Source: Aquisalimonas lutea
Lineage (GTDB): Bacteria; Pseudomonadota; Gammaproteobacteria; Nitrococcales; Aquisalimonadaceae
Assembly: GCF_030409225.1 (NCBI RefSeq)
Contig: NZ_JAUFPK010000005.1
Coordinates: 172,900-236,899, forward strand
DNA: 64,000 nt
Reading direction: 5' to 3'
A program made the position numbers and the translations under genes. This document shows positions 11,558 to 19,652 of the stretch, in pieces (the stretch's first letter is position 1; every line of letters begins with the position of its first letter). Below the pieces are notes generated by a model. That model saw only the letters and a program-made list of their open reading frames with translations, was not told where the DNA came from and made no database searches.

Positions 11558-12061
11558 ATGGCGGAATCCGGCATCCATCGTTCCCTGCGGGGCCGCGTGC
11601 GCTGGCGCGACCCGGTCCACATCCTGGCGCTGGGGGGCGGTGCGGGGCTGTCGCCGTGGGCGCCGGGGACCGCCGGGACCCTGGCGGCCATTCCCCTGTA
11701 CGGCCTGCTGCTGCTTGCCCCCGGCTGGCTCTACGGCGTCCTGGTCGTCGCCGCCGCGGTGGCGGGCCTGTGGATCTGTGACCGGGCGGCGCGGGATTTC
11801 GGCGTCCACGACCATCCGGCCATCGTCTGGGACGAGGTCACCGGCTTTCTTGTCACCATGGCCGCGGCCCCGGCGGGGTGGCCCTGGGTGGTGGCGGGCT
11901 TCGCGCTGTTCCGTCTTTTCGATGTCGTCAAGCCGTGGCCCATCGGCTGGCTGGATCGCCGCGTCACCGGCGGCCTGGGGATCATGGCCGACGACGTCCT
12001 GGCAGGCGTCTATGCGGCGGCCTGTCTCGCGGTCCTGGCCCGCCTCGGGGGAGCTGCATGA
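11558..12061 (+). CDS. pgpA: Phosphatidylglycerophosphatase A
   Basis: Inner-membrane phosphatase that converts phosphatidylglycerophosphate to phosphatidylglycerol. 167 residues with about four hydrophobic segments. PWAPGTAGTLAAIPLYG is the PgpA N-terminal signature, DHPAIVWDEVTGFLVTM the acidic catalytic block and RLFDVVKPWPIGWLDR with GLGIMADDVLAG the C-terminal conserved part. GGGGGAA 6 bases before ATG 11558 sets the start. The last codons overlap the next gene (ATGA). Confidence 0.95.
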   Translation: MAESGIHRSLRGRVRWRDPVHILALGGGAGLSPWAPGTAGTLAAIPLYGLLLLAPGWLYGVLVVAAAVAGLWICDRAARDFGVHDHPAIVWDEVTGFLVTMAAAPAGWPWVVAGFALFRLFDVVKPWPIGWLDRRVTGGLGIMADDVLAGVYAAACLAVLARLGGAA

Positions 12062-12975
12062 CGCGCATGGTCCGCACGGCGCTGCTCGTGATCGTCCTCG
12101 GGGTGCTGGCGGGCGCGGCCCTACTGGCTGGGCAGCGCTACCTGGAAGACCGCGTCGGGCACGCCGTCGAGACGACCCTGACGGAGCTGCCCGGCATCCT
12201 CCGGGTGACCTACGGGGGCGTCCGCGTCGACGTCGTCGACCGGACGGCCGACGTGCATGACCTGACCCTGGTCGCCGCGGCGGGCGGGCCCGCGTTCCGG
12301 GTTCGCCGGCTGCATGTCCGCGACTACCGGGCCGGCGAGCGCCTGCCGGAGCGCCTGGAGGTGGAGCTGCACGACGTTGAGTGGGTCCGGGGTGGTGACG
12401 CTTTCATCCATCGACTGCTGGAGGATGCCCTCCAGGGGCCGGTTCTCGGCGACGTGTCCCTGGCCATGCGCGTTGACGCGGACTCCGGCCGGGTGAGCCT
12501 GGAACGGCTGGTCGTGGCCCTGCTGAGCGGCGACGAGCTCCGGGTCCGGGCGCACCTGCGGCCGGCCACCCGGAAAGCCTGGTCCGGGTGCGGCGGCTCC
12601 CTGTGCGCGCCGGTGCTGGAATGGCTGGATGCCCGCTGGCACGGCGGTGACCTGGTCCGTTCCCTTCTCGGCCGCCTGGCCCGTCAGCGGGGCATGGCCC
12701 GTGACACGCTCGTCGCCGTCATCGCCAGCGAGCTCGACCGCGCCACGGCCCAGTGGCAGGGCGCCATGGCCGACGGCAGCGTGGACGCCCTGCAGCGGTT
12801 CCTCCGTGATCCCGGCATGCTGCGCCTCCAGGTGGCCCCGGACAACCCCGTCGCCCTGGTGCCGCTGTGGCAGCGCATGCTGGTGAACCCGCCGGGCGCA
12901 CTGCAGCAGCTGGCCCCGGCCCTCGCCTACCGTGCGACGCAGCATGACCCGGACGACGGGCTCGCCGTAGACTGA
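12058..12975 (+). CDS. Exported or membrane-anchored protein of unknown function
   Basis: No family is recognised. The 305 residues begin with a short basic stretch and a hydrophobic segment (about residues 7-26, LLVIVLGVLAGAALLAG) that looks like an uncleaved signal anchor, followed by a periplasmic domain rich in beta-type alternation (RVTYGGVRVDVVDRTADVHDLTL). The shape recalls the AsmA/YdgA type of single-pass inner-membrane protein, but sequence support is weak. Two cysteines (CGGSLC, near residue 180) could form a disulfide. The gene overlaps pgpA by 4 bp and ends 4 bp before the PtsI-like gene. Confidence 0.7.
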   Translation: MTRMVRTALLVIVLGVLAGAALLAGQRYLEDRVGHAVETTLTELPGILRVTYGGVRVDVVDRTADVHDLTLVAAAGGPAFRVRRLHVRDYRAGERLPERLEVELHDVEWVRGGDAFIHRLLEDALQGPVLGDVSLAMRVDADSGRVSLERLVVALLSGDELRVRAHLRPATRKAWSGCGGSLCAPVLEWLDARWHGGDLVRSLLGRLARQRGMARDTLVAVIASELDRATAQWQGAMADGSVDALQRFLRDPGMLRLQVAPDNPVALVPLWQRMLVNPPGALQQLAPALAYRATQHDPDDGLAVD

Positions 12976-12979
12976 CTCC

Positions 12980-14269
12980 ATGACCATGCAGGCCATGCCG
13001 TACGTGCCCGGTACTGCCCGAGGGGCTCTCAGTACCGATCTCCACGGCGCCACAGCGGATCACGTGCTCCTGGTCGACTACGCCGACCTGGAGCGGTTCA
13101 CAGCGCGCCCGGCGGGGCTCGTTGTCGTCGGCGGCGCGCCGCTGTCGCACCCCATGAGCCAGCTGCAGGGGCTCGGCATTCCCACGGTGGTGGTGGGGCG
13201 CCGCCAGGCGGCGGAGCTGGCCCCGGGGCGGAGCATCCACCTGGACGGCGGTGACGGCGTCCTGCGCACCGAGGGGGACGCGGCGGGCGCGGCAGCGGCG
13301 CCGGCGCCGGGGCTCGAGCCCGGTGTCCCCGTGTCGACCCGGGACGGCGTTCCGGTGGAGCTGCGCGCCAGCATCACCAGCCAGCACGGCGCCGGCGAGG
13401 CACTGGCCATGGGTGCCACCGGCATCGGCATGGTACGTACGGAATACCTGGTGCCGCCCCACGGGCGGCAACCGGACCGGGCCTTCTACGTGGAGACGTT
13501 CGGCGCCCTGTGCCGGGCGGCGGCGCCCCTCGGGGTGACGCTGCGCCTGCTGGATATCTCCGTGGACAAGCGGCCCCCGTGGCTGGGAGAGATGGCGGGT
13601 ATGGCGGGGCTGCTGGGCATGCAGGGCTCGCGCCTGTTCGGCGTCGAGCCGGTGCGCAGCGTGGTGCGCGCCCAGGCCCAGGCGGTGGCCGAGCTCGCCG
13701 CCGCCTTCGATGTGCGCGTGCTCATCCCCTACGTGGCCAGTCCCGAGGAGTTCGCGCACTGGCGCCGGGAGCTGGCGGCGTGGTTGCCGGAGACGGTGCC
13801 GGTAGGCATCATGGCGGAGACGCCGGCGGCCGCGCTGGCCATGCCGGAGTGGCGCCGTCACGCGGACCTGGTGTCCATCGGCTGCAACGATCTCATGCAG
13901 TGCCTGTTCGGCGCCGACCGGGACATCCCCGAGGTGGCCGGGTACCTGGACCCGTACTCGCCGCCGCTGATGCGGTTCCTGCGGACCATCGGCGAGATGG
14001 CGGGCACCCGGCAGGATACGGTGCAGCTATGTGGCCTGCTGCAGCAGCTGCCCGGCGTCCTGCCGCTGCTGCTGGGGCTGGGGTTCCGGCGCTTTTCCAT
14101 GGCTCCGCGCCTGCTGCCGACGCTGGCGCGGGTCGTGCAACGCACCGACACTCGCGAGGCAGCGCCCCTGGCCCGGGCCGTTTGCGATGCGCCGGATTCC
14201 GGCGCCGTGCGCGAGCTCCTGGGCCTGGAGGCGGATACCCGCCCGGCGCTGCCCTGGAGCGCAATGTAA
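12980..14269 (+). CDS. PtsI-like PEP-utilising enzyme lacking the HPr-binding domain
   Basis: Resembles enzyme I of the phosphotransferase system without its N-terminal helical HPr-binding part. Residues 1-75 keep a reduced swivelling domain with GGAPLSHP, whose His57 matches the phospho-histidine. Residues 115-400 form the PEP-binding barrel: GMVRTEYL (R153, E155), LLDISVDKRPP, VGIMAETPAAALAMPE, VSIGCNDLMQCLFGADRD, and C351 in VQLCGLL, the position of the PtsI acid/base cysteine. With 429 residues it is much shorter than PtsI (about 575). It sits between an exported unknown and a DksA-like gene, with no HPr or EII gene nearby. A phosphotransfer or PEP-sensing role on another acceptor is likely but unproven. 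Confidence 0.75.
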   Translation: MTMQAMPYVPGTARGALSTDLHGATADHVLLVDYADLERFTARPAGLVVVGGAPLSHPMSQLQGLGIPTVVVGRRQAAELAPGRSIHLDGGDGVLRTEGDAAGAAAAPAPGLEPGVPVSTRDGVPVELRASITSQHGAGEALAMGATGIGMVRTEYLVPPHGRQPDRAFYVETFGALCRAAAPLGVTLRLLDISVDKRPPWLGEMAGMAGLLGMQGSRLFGVEPVRSVVRAQAQAVAELAAAFDVRVLIPYVASPEEFAHWRRELAAWLPETVPVGIMAETPAAALAMPEWRRHADLVSIGCNDLMQCLFGADRDIPEVAGYLDPYSPPLMRFLRTIGEMAGTRQDTVQLCGLLQQLPGVLPLLLGLGFRRFSMAPRLLPTLARVVQRTDTREAAPLARAVCDAPDSGAVRELLGLEADTRPALPWSAM

Positions 14270-14619
14270 TGGCCGACACCCTGGACCCGGAAACCATGCG
14301 CCGGCGGTTGCTGGACGAGCGCGACGCCCTTGCCGAGGGAGATGCCATGCGCCGCGAGGGCAGCGCCACGGTGGAGCTGGATCAGACCCGCACGGGCCGC
14401 CTGTCGCGCATGGATGCGCTGCAGGGCCAGGCCATGGCCCAGGCGGTCTCCGCCCGGGCGCAGGAACGGCTGCAGCGCATCGCCGCGGCCCTGCGACGCC
14501 TGGACGCCGGGGACTACGGCTACTGCCTGGAGTGCGAGGAACCCATCGACATCCGGCGCCTTGGCGCCGACCCGGCCACCTCGCTGTGCCTGGGCTGCGC
14601 CGCGGCCCGGGAGCGCTGA
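14269..14619 (+). CDS. DksA/TraR-type zinc-finger protein
   Basis: Small regulator of the DksA/TraR family, whose members enter the RNA polymerase secondary channel and adjust promoter kinetics. 116 residues: a predicted coiled coil (about 8-80) followed by a C4 zinc finger with Cys 86, 89, 107 and 110 (C-x2-C-x17-C-x2-C). The coiled-coil tip of true DksA (DxxDxA) is not clear here, so this is a paralogue rather than DksA itself. The start overlaps the previous stop (TAATG) and the stop overlaps the Nudix start (TGATG), so all three genes are coupled. Confidence 0.9.
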   Translation: MADTLDPETMRRRLLDERDALAEGDAMRREGSATVELDQTRTGRLSRMDALQGQAMAQAVSARAQERLQRIAAALRRLDAGDYGYCLECEEPIDIRRLGADPATSLCLGCAAARER

Positions 14620-15047
14620 TGGCCGCTCCCGAGACGCCGCTGCTGACCGCCGACTGCATCATCCGCCTGGACGGCGATCCGCGGCGGGTCGTTCTGGTGG
14701 AGCGCGCCCGGCCGCCGCTCGGGTCGGCGCTGCCGGGCGGCTTCGTCGACCGCGGCGAGCGCGTCGAGGCGGCCGCGCGGCGGGAGGCGCAGGAGGAGAC
14801 CGGGCTGCAGGTCGCGCTGGTGTGCCTGCTGGGCGTCTACTCGGCGCCGGATCGCGATCCGCGCGGCCATACGGCGAGCTGCGTCTACATCGCCGACGCC
14901 GGTGGCCGGCCCGTTGCCGATGACGATGCCGCCGCGGTACGCGTCGAAGATCCCGCCCGGGCGACCGGCCTGGTTTTTGACCACCGGCTGATTCTGGACG
15001 ACTATCTGGAGTGGCTGCGCACCGGCGCCGTGGCGCCGCTGCGGTGA
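14619..15047 (+). CDS. Nudix hydrolase (NUDIX domain protein)
   Basis: Metal-dependent hydrolase of a nucleoside-diphosphate-linked compound; the substrate cannot be told from sequence. 142 residues. The Nudix box reads GFVDRGERVEAAARREAQEE followed by TGL, with every catalytic Glu in place. LPGGF just upstream and GVYSAPDRDPRGHTAS downstream resemble ADP-ribose pyrophosphatase-like or NudF/NudG-like members. It is translationally coupled to the DksA-like gene and followed by a hairpin at 15049-15069. Confidence 0.9.
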   Translation: MAAPETPLLTADCIIRLDGDPRRVVLVERARPPLGSALPGGFVDRGERVEAAARREAQEETGLQVALVCLLGVYSAPDRDPRGHTASCVYIADAGGRPVADDDAAAVRVEDPARATGLVFDHRLILDDYLEWLRTGAVAPLR

Positions 15048-15048
15048 C

Positions 15049-15069
15049 GGCGCCCCCCGCCGGGGCGCC
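15049..15069. terminator. Hairpin after the Nudix gene
   Basis: GGCGCCCC (15049-15056) pairs with GGGGCGCC (15062-15069) around five bases, starting one base after the Nudix stop triplet. There is no T tract, so it could be a weak terminator or an RNA-stabilising stem before the next gene at 15127. Confidence 0.4.
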
Positions 15070-15126
15070 TGCGGCGCGCCGGCGATGGCGCCGGGACGAC
15101 ACAGGACTTCGGGGAGCCTTCGTGCC

Positions 15127-15891
15127 ATGAGCGGCGTAACGCGAACAGCCGGCACCTGGGGGCGAGCGGCCGCCGGGCTCGGTCTCGGCCTGGGTGCGCT
15201 GGCCGGGCTGGCGGCTCTGCTGCCCGGCCCCTGGTACCAGCTCCGCTGGCTGAGCCTCGGTGCCGCGTTCACCATGGTCGAGTGGGGCGGCTGGCTGGGC
15301 CTGGCGGCGATGGCCGTGGGGCTGGCCGGCGTGGTCCTGGCCCTGGTGGCTCGCCGGCGCGGCCTGGCCGCGGCGGCGGGGCTGGCGGTGGCCATGGGTG
15401 CCGCCGGCGCGGCCTGGCCGCTCTACCTGCAGGTGCAGGCCGACGCGGTGCCGCCGATCCACGACATCACCACGGATACCGAGGATCCGCCCGCCTTCGA
15501 TGCGCTGGTGGACGAGCGCGAGGTGGCCCCGAACGCGGTGGCCTACCCGGGCGGGGAAACGGCGGAGCAGCAGCGCACGGCCTACCCGGATCTCGACTCC
15601 CGCGTGGTGGCCGGCGATCTCGAGGCAGTCTTCGACCGGGCCGAGGAAGCCGCCCGGCTCATGCAGTGGCGCATTGTCGCCGCCGATGCGTCCCGGGGTC
15701 GCATTGAGGCGGTGGCGACAACGCCCTGGTTCGGCTTCCGCGACGACGTGGTGGTGCGACTCCGGCAGGCCGGGGACGAGGTGGTGATCGATGTCCGCTC
15801 GGCCTCCCGGATCGGGCGCGGCGACCTGGGCGTCAACGCCGCGCGCATCCGCGAGTACCTGGCGACCCTGGACGGGCTAGGGAAACGCTGA
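15127..15891 (+). CDS. DUF1499 family membrane protein
   Basis: Function unknown. 254 residues with three hydrophobic segments in the first 110 (AAAGLGLGLGALAGLAALL, LGLAAMAVGLAGVVLALVA, GLAAAAGLAVAMGAAGAAW) followed by a soluble DUF1499 domain of about 140 residues containing HDITTDTEDPPAF, a hallmark of the family, and PWFGFRDDVVVRLR. ATG at 15127 has GGGGAG upstream. The last codons and stop (about 15877-15891) form part of the left arm of a 273 bp palindrome. Confidence 0.88.
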   Translation: MSGVTRTAGTWGRAAAGLGLGLGALAGLAALLPGPWYQLRWLSLGAAFTMVEWGGWLGLAAMAVGLAGVVLALVARRRGLAAAAGLAVAMGAAGAAWPLYLQVQADAVPPIHDITTDTEDPPAFDALVDEREVAPNAVAYPGGETAEQQRTAYPDLDSRVVAGDLEAVFDRAEEAARLMQWRIVAADASRGRIEAVATTPWFGFRDDVVVRLRQAGDEVVIDVRSASRIGRGDLGVNAARIREYLATLDGLGKR

Positions 15892-16149
15892 ACAATTCCC
15901 GCGTGCCTCTGCGCTCCCCAGCGGCGTTGTGGCAAGGCGGCATTCGCCGTGAATGGCCGTCGCCCTTTACAAGAAGGCCAACGCAGACCACAACGCCGCT
16001 GTGGAGCGCCCTTCGGGGCCGAGCAGCGCGGGCGCAGCCGGCGTTGCGTTGCTTGACTGTACCCGCCAGTACAGCGCTGCGCAACGCGCCTTGTCTGCGC
16101 CCGCGCTGCTCGGCCAGAGGCGCGCGCGAATTGTTCAGCGTTTCCCTAG
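15877..16149. repeat. Palindromic three-stem element, copy C (different sequence, same plan)
   Basis: Outer arms 15877-15911 and 16115-16149 pair at 33 of 35 positions; the terminal 21 bases are a perfect match. Two long hairpins lie inside: 15911-15932 with 15988-16009 (21 of 22) and 16018-16037 with 16095-16114 (20 of 20). The second encloses a further small stem CTGTAC/GTACAG. The left outer arm contains the last four codons and TGA of the DUF1499 gene. The linker holds CCCTTCGGGG, resembling the CCCCGAAGGGG of copies A, B and D. This element fills the 284 bp gap 15892-16175; the metallophosphoesterase SD follows directly. Confidence 0.85.
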
Positions 16150-16175
16150 TGGCCGAAGACTGAGGAGCGGAGGCC

Positions 16176-16967
16176 ATGCGCATTCAGGTGGTGAGCGACC
16201 TGCACAACGAGGTCCTGCGGCACGTCACCGGCGACGAGCCGCCGGACGTGCCGGATGCGGGAGCGGACGTGCTGGTGCTCAGCGGCGACATCGACCGCGG
16301 GCGGCGCGGCGTGGAGTGGGCGGCGGAGCAGGGCCGGCGCCTGGGCGTCCCGGTGATCTACGTGGCCGGCAACCACGAGTTCTACGGCGGCCATTACCCG
16401 GGCCTGCTGGAGGAGCTGCAGGACGCCGCGCTCGGGACCCGGGTGCACGTGCTCGAGCGCGAGACGGTTACCCTGGACGGGGTTCGCTTCCTCGGGGCCA
16501 CGCTGTGGACGGATTTTGCCGGTGATGGCCATATCCCGGCGACGCGCTCTATGCCGGTCGCCGGCGAGCTCATGCCGGACTACCGGTGCATCCATACCGG
16601 CACGGAGGACGCCGTGCTCACCCCGGAGGAGACCCGCGAGCGCCACCGCGAGACGCGACAATGGCTGTACCGGAACCTGGCCTCGGGCAGCAGTGTGCCC
16701 ACGGTGGTCGTTACCCACGCGGCCCCGCTGCTGGACTGTGCCCACCCCGGGCACCCCATGGACGAGCTGGCGGCCGCGTTCGTCAGCGATCTGCATCCGC
16801 TGCTGGCCGAGACCGGGCCGGAGCTGTGGATCCACGGGCACACGCACGCCAACATCGATCTGTATCATTGCGGGGTGCGGGTCGTGAGCAATCAACGCGG
16901 CTACCCGGACGAGACGGTGCCGGGCGAGCCCTTTGACCCGACCCGCATCGTCGAAGTGCCGACCTGA
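16176..16967 (+). CDS. Calcineurin-like metallophosphoesterase
   Basis: Two-metal phosphoesterase; the substrate is unknown. 263 residues with every family motif in order: SDLHNE (7-12), LSGDID, AGNHEFYGG, THAAP and HGHTH near residue 215, together supplying the Asp, Asn and His metal ligands. No signal peptide or membrane segment. GGAGGCC sits just before the ATG at 16176. It is followed after 20 bp by the small thiamine-binding-type gene, apparently in the same operon. Confidence 0.9.
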   Translation: MRIQVVSDLHNEVLRHVTGDEPPDVPDAGADVLVLSGDIDRGRRGVEWAAEQGRRLGVPVIYVAGNHEFYGGHYPGLLEELQDAALGTRVHVLERETVTLDGVRFLGATLWTDFAGDGHIPATRSMPVAGELMPDYRCIHTGTEDAVLTPEETRERHRETRQWLYRNLASGSSVPTVVVTHAAPLLDCAHPGHPMDELAAAFVSDLHPLLAETGPELWIHGHTHANIDLYHCGVRVVSNQRGYPDETVPGEPFDPTRIVEVPT

Positions 16968-16987
16968 CGATCAGGAGGGCCCCTGCC

Positions 16988-17293
16988 ATGCATGTCCATG
17001 TGGAATTGTGCGTGATCCCCATTGGTTCCGGTACGTCGCTGACCGCGTACATCGCCGCCTGCCAGGATGAGCTCGAGGCCGCCGGGCTGCGCACGGAGCT
17101 GCATGCCTACGGCACCAATGTCGAAGGCGACTGGGATGCCGTGTTCGCGGCGGTGAAGCGCTGCCACGAGCGGCTCCACGCCATGGGTGCGCCGCGCCTG
17201 TTCACCAGCCTGAAGGTGGGTACGCGTACCGACCGCCAGCAATCCCTGGACGACAAGGTGGCCAGCGTGCAGCACCAGCGGTCGGGTGGATGA
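16988..17293 (+). CDS. MTH1187 / YkoF-type thiamine-binding small protein
   Basis: 101-residue ferredoxin-like protein of the MTH1187 family, members of which bind thiamine or related small molecules. HVHVELCVIPIGSGTSLTAY and the C-terminal GAPRLFTSLKVGTRTD are the family signatures. AGGAGGG at 16972-16978 precedes the ATG by 9 bases. The stop overlaps the DUF445 start by 4 bases (ATGA). Confidence 0.85.
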   Translation: MHVHVELCVIPIGSGTSLTAYIAACQDELEAAGLRTELHAYGTNVEGDWDAVFAAVKRCHERLHAMGAPRLFTSLKVGTRTDRQQSLDDKVASVQHQRSGG

Positions 17294-18543
17294 CGCCGGC
17301 GAGCGAGGATGCGGAACAGCGTCGGGTTCTCGCGCGCCATCGTCGGGTGGCCACCGCCGCCCTGGTGGCGGCCGGAGCCGTGTACACGGCCACGCAGCTC
17401 GTCCCGGACCCGGGATACGGCTGGCTGCTGCTGCGCGCGGGTGCCGAGGCCGGGCTGATCGGCGGCGTCGCCGACTGGTTCGCGGTGACCGCGCTGTTCC
17501 GGCGCCCGCTGGGGCTGCCCATCCCGCACACGGCCATCGTCCCCGCCAGCAAGGCCCGGCTCGGGCGCGGGCTGGGCCGCTTCGTGGCGCGCAATTTCCT
17601 CGACCAGGACGTGGTGCTTGCCCGCCTGCGCGGGGCGGACCCGTCGCTGTACCTGGGCGGCTGGCTGGCGCGCCGGGACAACGCCGAGCTGGTGGCGGAC
17701 CGCTTGCTGGCCCTGGCCCCGGACGTCATCAACGCCTTCCAGGACCAGGAGGTGCGGGGCTTCTACCGCGATGCGCTGGCGGCCCAGGCGCGGCGCATGG
17801 ACCTGGTGCCGGTGGTCGAGCGCCTCCTGCGCGTGTTCATGGCCAGCGGCGAGCACCAGCGCCTGTTCGACCGCTCCCTGGGCATGGTGCGCGCGTTCCT
17901 GCTGCGCAACCAGGAGCACATCCGCGAGCAGGTCCATGCCCGCAGCCGCTGGTGGGTGCCGCGCCGCTTCGACCGGCGGCTGGCCGACGCCATCATCGAG
18001 GGGGTGGAGGAATGGCTCGGCGAGCTGGCGCAGCACGATCATCCCGTGCGGCAGGATTTCAACCGGGCGGTGGCGGAGCTGCCGGGCCGGCTGCGCCATT
18101 CGGACGCGTTCCGCGCGCGGCTGGACCGGCTGCGCGAGCAGCTTCTCGCCAGCGAGGAGCTGCAGCGGATGCTGGAGACGCTCTGGGACGACCTGCGCCA
18201 GGCTATGCTGGACGGGGCCCGGTCCGGTGACTCGGGCTTCCGCGAGTCGTTGACCCGCAGCCTGCAGCATTTCGGCCACACGCTGCAGACCGACCCGGCG
18301 GCGCGGGCGCGCCTGGACGAGCGCCTGGAGGCGTTGCTGCGCGAGCTGGTTCTGCCGTTCCGCGACGCCATCGGTGCCTTCATCGAGGACGTGGTCAACG
18401 AATGGCCCGCGCAGAGCCTGGTGGAGCGCCTGGAGCTCGCGGTGGGCCGGGACCTGCAGTACATTCGCATCAACGGCACGCTGGTCGGGGCGCTGGTGGG
18501 CATGGTGCTGTTCGTGGTGACGGGATTCGTTTTCGGGCATTGA
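17290..18543 (+). CDS. DUF445 domain membrane protein
   Basis: Function unknown. 417 residues: an N-terminal hydrophobic stretch (VATAALVAAGAVYTATQLV), the DUF445 marker ADWFAVTALFRRPLGLPIPHTAIVP near residue 60, a long helical soluble region, and a C-terminal membrane helix (LVGALVGMVLFVVTGFVFG) preceded by QYIRINGTLVG. Family members are inner-membrane anchored with a large coiled soluble part. It overlaps the upstream gene by 4 bp. Confidence 0.88.
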   Translation: MTPASEDAEQRRVLARHRRVATAALVAAGAVYTATQLVPDPGYGWLLLRAGAEAGLIGGVADWFAVTALFRRPLGLPIPHTAIVPASKARLGRGLGRFVARNFLDQDVVLARLRGADPSLYLGGWLARRDNAELVADRLLALAPDVINAFQDQEVRGFYRDALAAQARRMDLVPVVERLLRVFMASGEHQRLFDRSLGMVRAFLLRNQEHIREQVHARSRWWVPRRFDRRLADAIIEGVEEWLGELAQHDHPVRQDFNRAVAELPGRLRHSDAFRARLDRLREQLLASEELQRMLETLWDDLRQAMLDGARSGDSGFRESLTRSLQHFGHTLQTDPAARARLDERLEALLRELVLPFRDAIGAFIEDVVNEWPAQSLVERLELAVGRDLQYIRINGTLVGALVGMVLFVVTGFVFGH

Positions 18544-18551
18544 ATTATCCG

Positions 18552-18557
18552 TATAAT
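18552..18557 (+). promoter_or_regulatory. Possible -10 box ahead of the sodium channel gene
   Basis: A perfect TATAAT at 18552-18557, nine bases after the DUF445 stop. The -35 at the right distance (GTTTTC, 18529-18534) is poor. If used, it would give a leader of about 200 bases that includes palindrome F. Confidence 0.35.
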
Positions 18558-18606
18558 GCCGCCGTAGCCGATATCCGCGGCGCTTCAGTCGGCCTTGATC
18601 CGGGAC

Positions 18607-18713
18607 GCCGGTGCAGTCGATCCGGTCACGGACGTGCCGTGAATACGTCCATGTAGGCTCGACTGCGGCCGTCCTGGCCGCAGACGGTCCGTGACCGGAC
18701 CGACTGCACCGGC
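18607..18713. repeat. Palindromic three-stem element, copy F, in the sodium channel leader
   Basis: Outer arms 18607-18633 and 18687-18713 pair at 26 of 27 positions. Two hairpins lie inside: GGACGT/ACGTCC with a 9-base loop (18630-18650) and CTGCGGCC/GGCCGCAG with loop GTCCT (18663-18683). The plan is the same as in the longer elements but the sequence is unrelated. It ends 51 bases before the channel start codon. Confidence 0.75.
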
Positions 18714-18764
18714 ATTGTCGGCGCCGTCGGGCGCGCGCCATCACGGGGCAGTAGAGGGAGTTTC

Positions 18765-19595
18765 ATGGAGTACAGCGCATCGTGGGGACTGAGAAGCCGG
18801 CTCGGTGCGTGGATCGAGCACCGTCGGGTGCAGACCTTCATCATCGTGCTCATCTGCATCAACGCGGTCACCCTGGGCCTGGAGACCTTCGACGTGGTCC
18901 AGCGGCACTTCGGGGGCGCGCTGGCGCTGCTGGAGAGCGCCGTGCTGGCGGTGTTCGTGCTGGAGATCGTGATCAAGCTCGTGGCGTTCGACTACCGCTT
19001 CTTCCGGGACGGCTGGAACGTCTTCGACTTCGCCATCGTGGGCATCTCCCTGATGCCTGCCTCCGGGCCGTTCACGGTCCTGCGTGCCCTGCGCATCCTG
19101 CGGGTGCTGCGGCTGGTGGCCAAGGTGGGCCGGCTGCGCATGATCGTGGAGTCGTTGCTCCGGGCCATCCCCAGCATCGGCTGGATCGCCTTTCTCCTGG
19201 GGCTGGTATTCTACATCTTCGGCGTCATCGGCACCAAGCTCTTCGGCGACGGCTTTCCGGACGACTTCGGCCACCTGGGCCTGACCCTGTACTCGCTGTT
19301 CCAGGTCATGACCCTGGAGAGCTGGTCCGAGGAGATCGCGCGCCCGGTGATGGAGCAGCACCCGCTGGCGTGGGTCTATTTCATCAGCTTCATCATGCTG
19401 TCGGCGTTCACCGTGCTGAACCTGTTCATCGGCATCATCGTCAACACCATGCAGGAAGGGCACATGGAAGAGGCCGACGCCAAGCGGCGTGAATCGGAGC
19501 AGAAGGCGCACTGGGAGCGCGAGCGCATGCTGCGGCTCATCGAGGAGCTCCACGAGAAGGTGGAGCGGCTGGAGCAGCGTGACGACCGACGCTAG
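18765..19595 (+). CDS. Bacterial voltage-gated sodium channel (BacNav type)
   Basis: Single-domain, six-helix channel subunit that would assemble as a homotetramer in the inner membrane. 276 residues. S4 carries arginines every third residue (R107, 110, 113, 116). The pore loop reads FQVMTLESWSEEIARPVM, with the filter TLESWS (183-188) typical of NaChBac/NavAb-type sodium-selective channels. S6 is FTVLNLFIGIIVNTM. A C-terminal helix (about 245-272, ERMLRLIEELHEKVERLEQ) is a coiled coil of the sort that holds BacNav tetramers together. GAGGGAG sets the ATG at 18765. Known BacNavs come from marine, salt-loving and alkaliphilic bacteria. The stop lies in the recurring 10-mer CGCTAGTGTC. Confidence 0.94.
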   Translation: MEYSASWGLRSRLGAWIEHRRVQTFIIVLICINAVTLGLETFDVVQRHFGGALALLESAVLAVFVLEIVIKLVAFDYRFFRDGWNVFDFAIVGISLMPASGPFTVLRALRILRVLRLVAKVGRLRMIVESLLRAIPSIGWIAFLLGLVFYIFGVIGTKLFGDGFPDDFGHLGLTLYSLFQVMTLESWSEEIARPVMEQHPLAWVYFISFIMLSAFTVLNLFIGIIVNTMQEGHMEEADAKRRESEQKAHWERERMLRLIEELHEKVERLEQRDDRR

Positions 19596-19652
19596 TGTCG
19601 CGTCCCGGGCGTTCGTGCGATTGATGGGGCCCCCGCGTCGGGTGGCCGCGGC

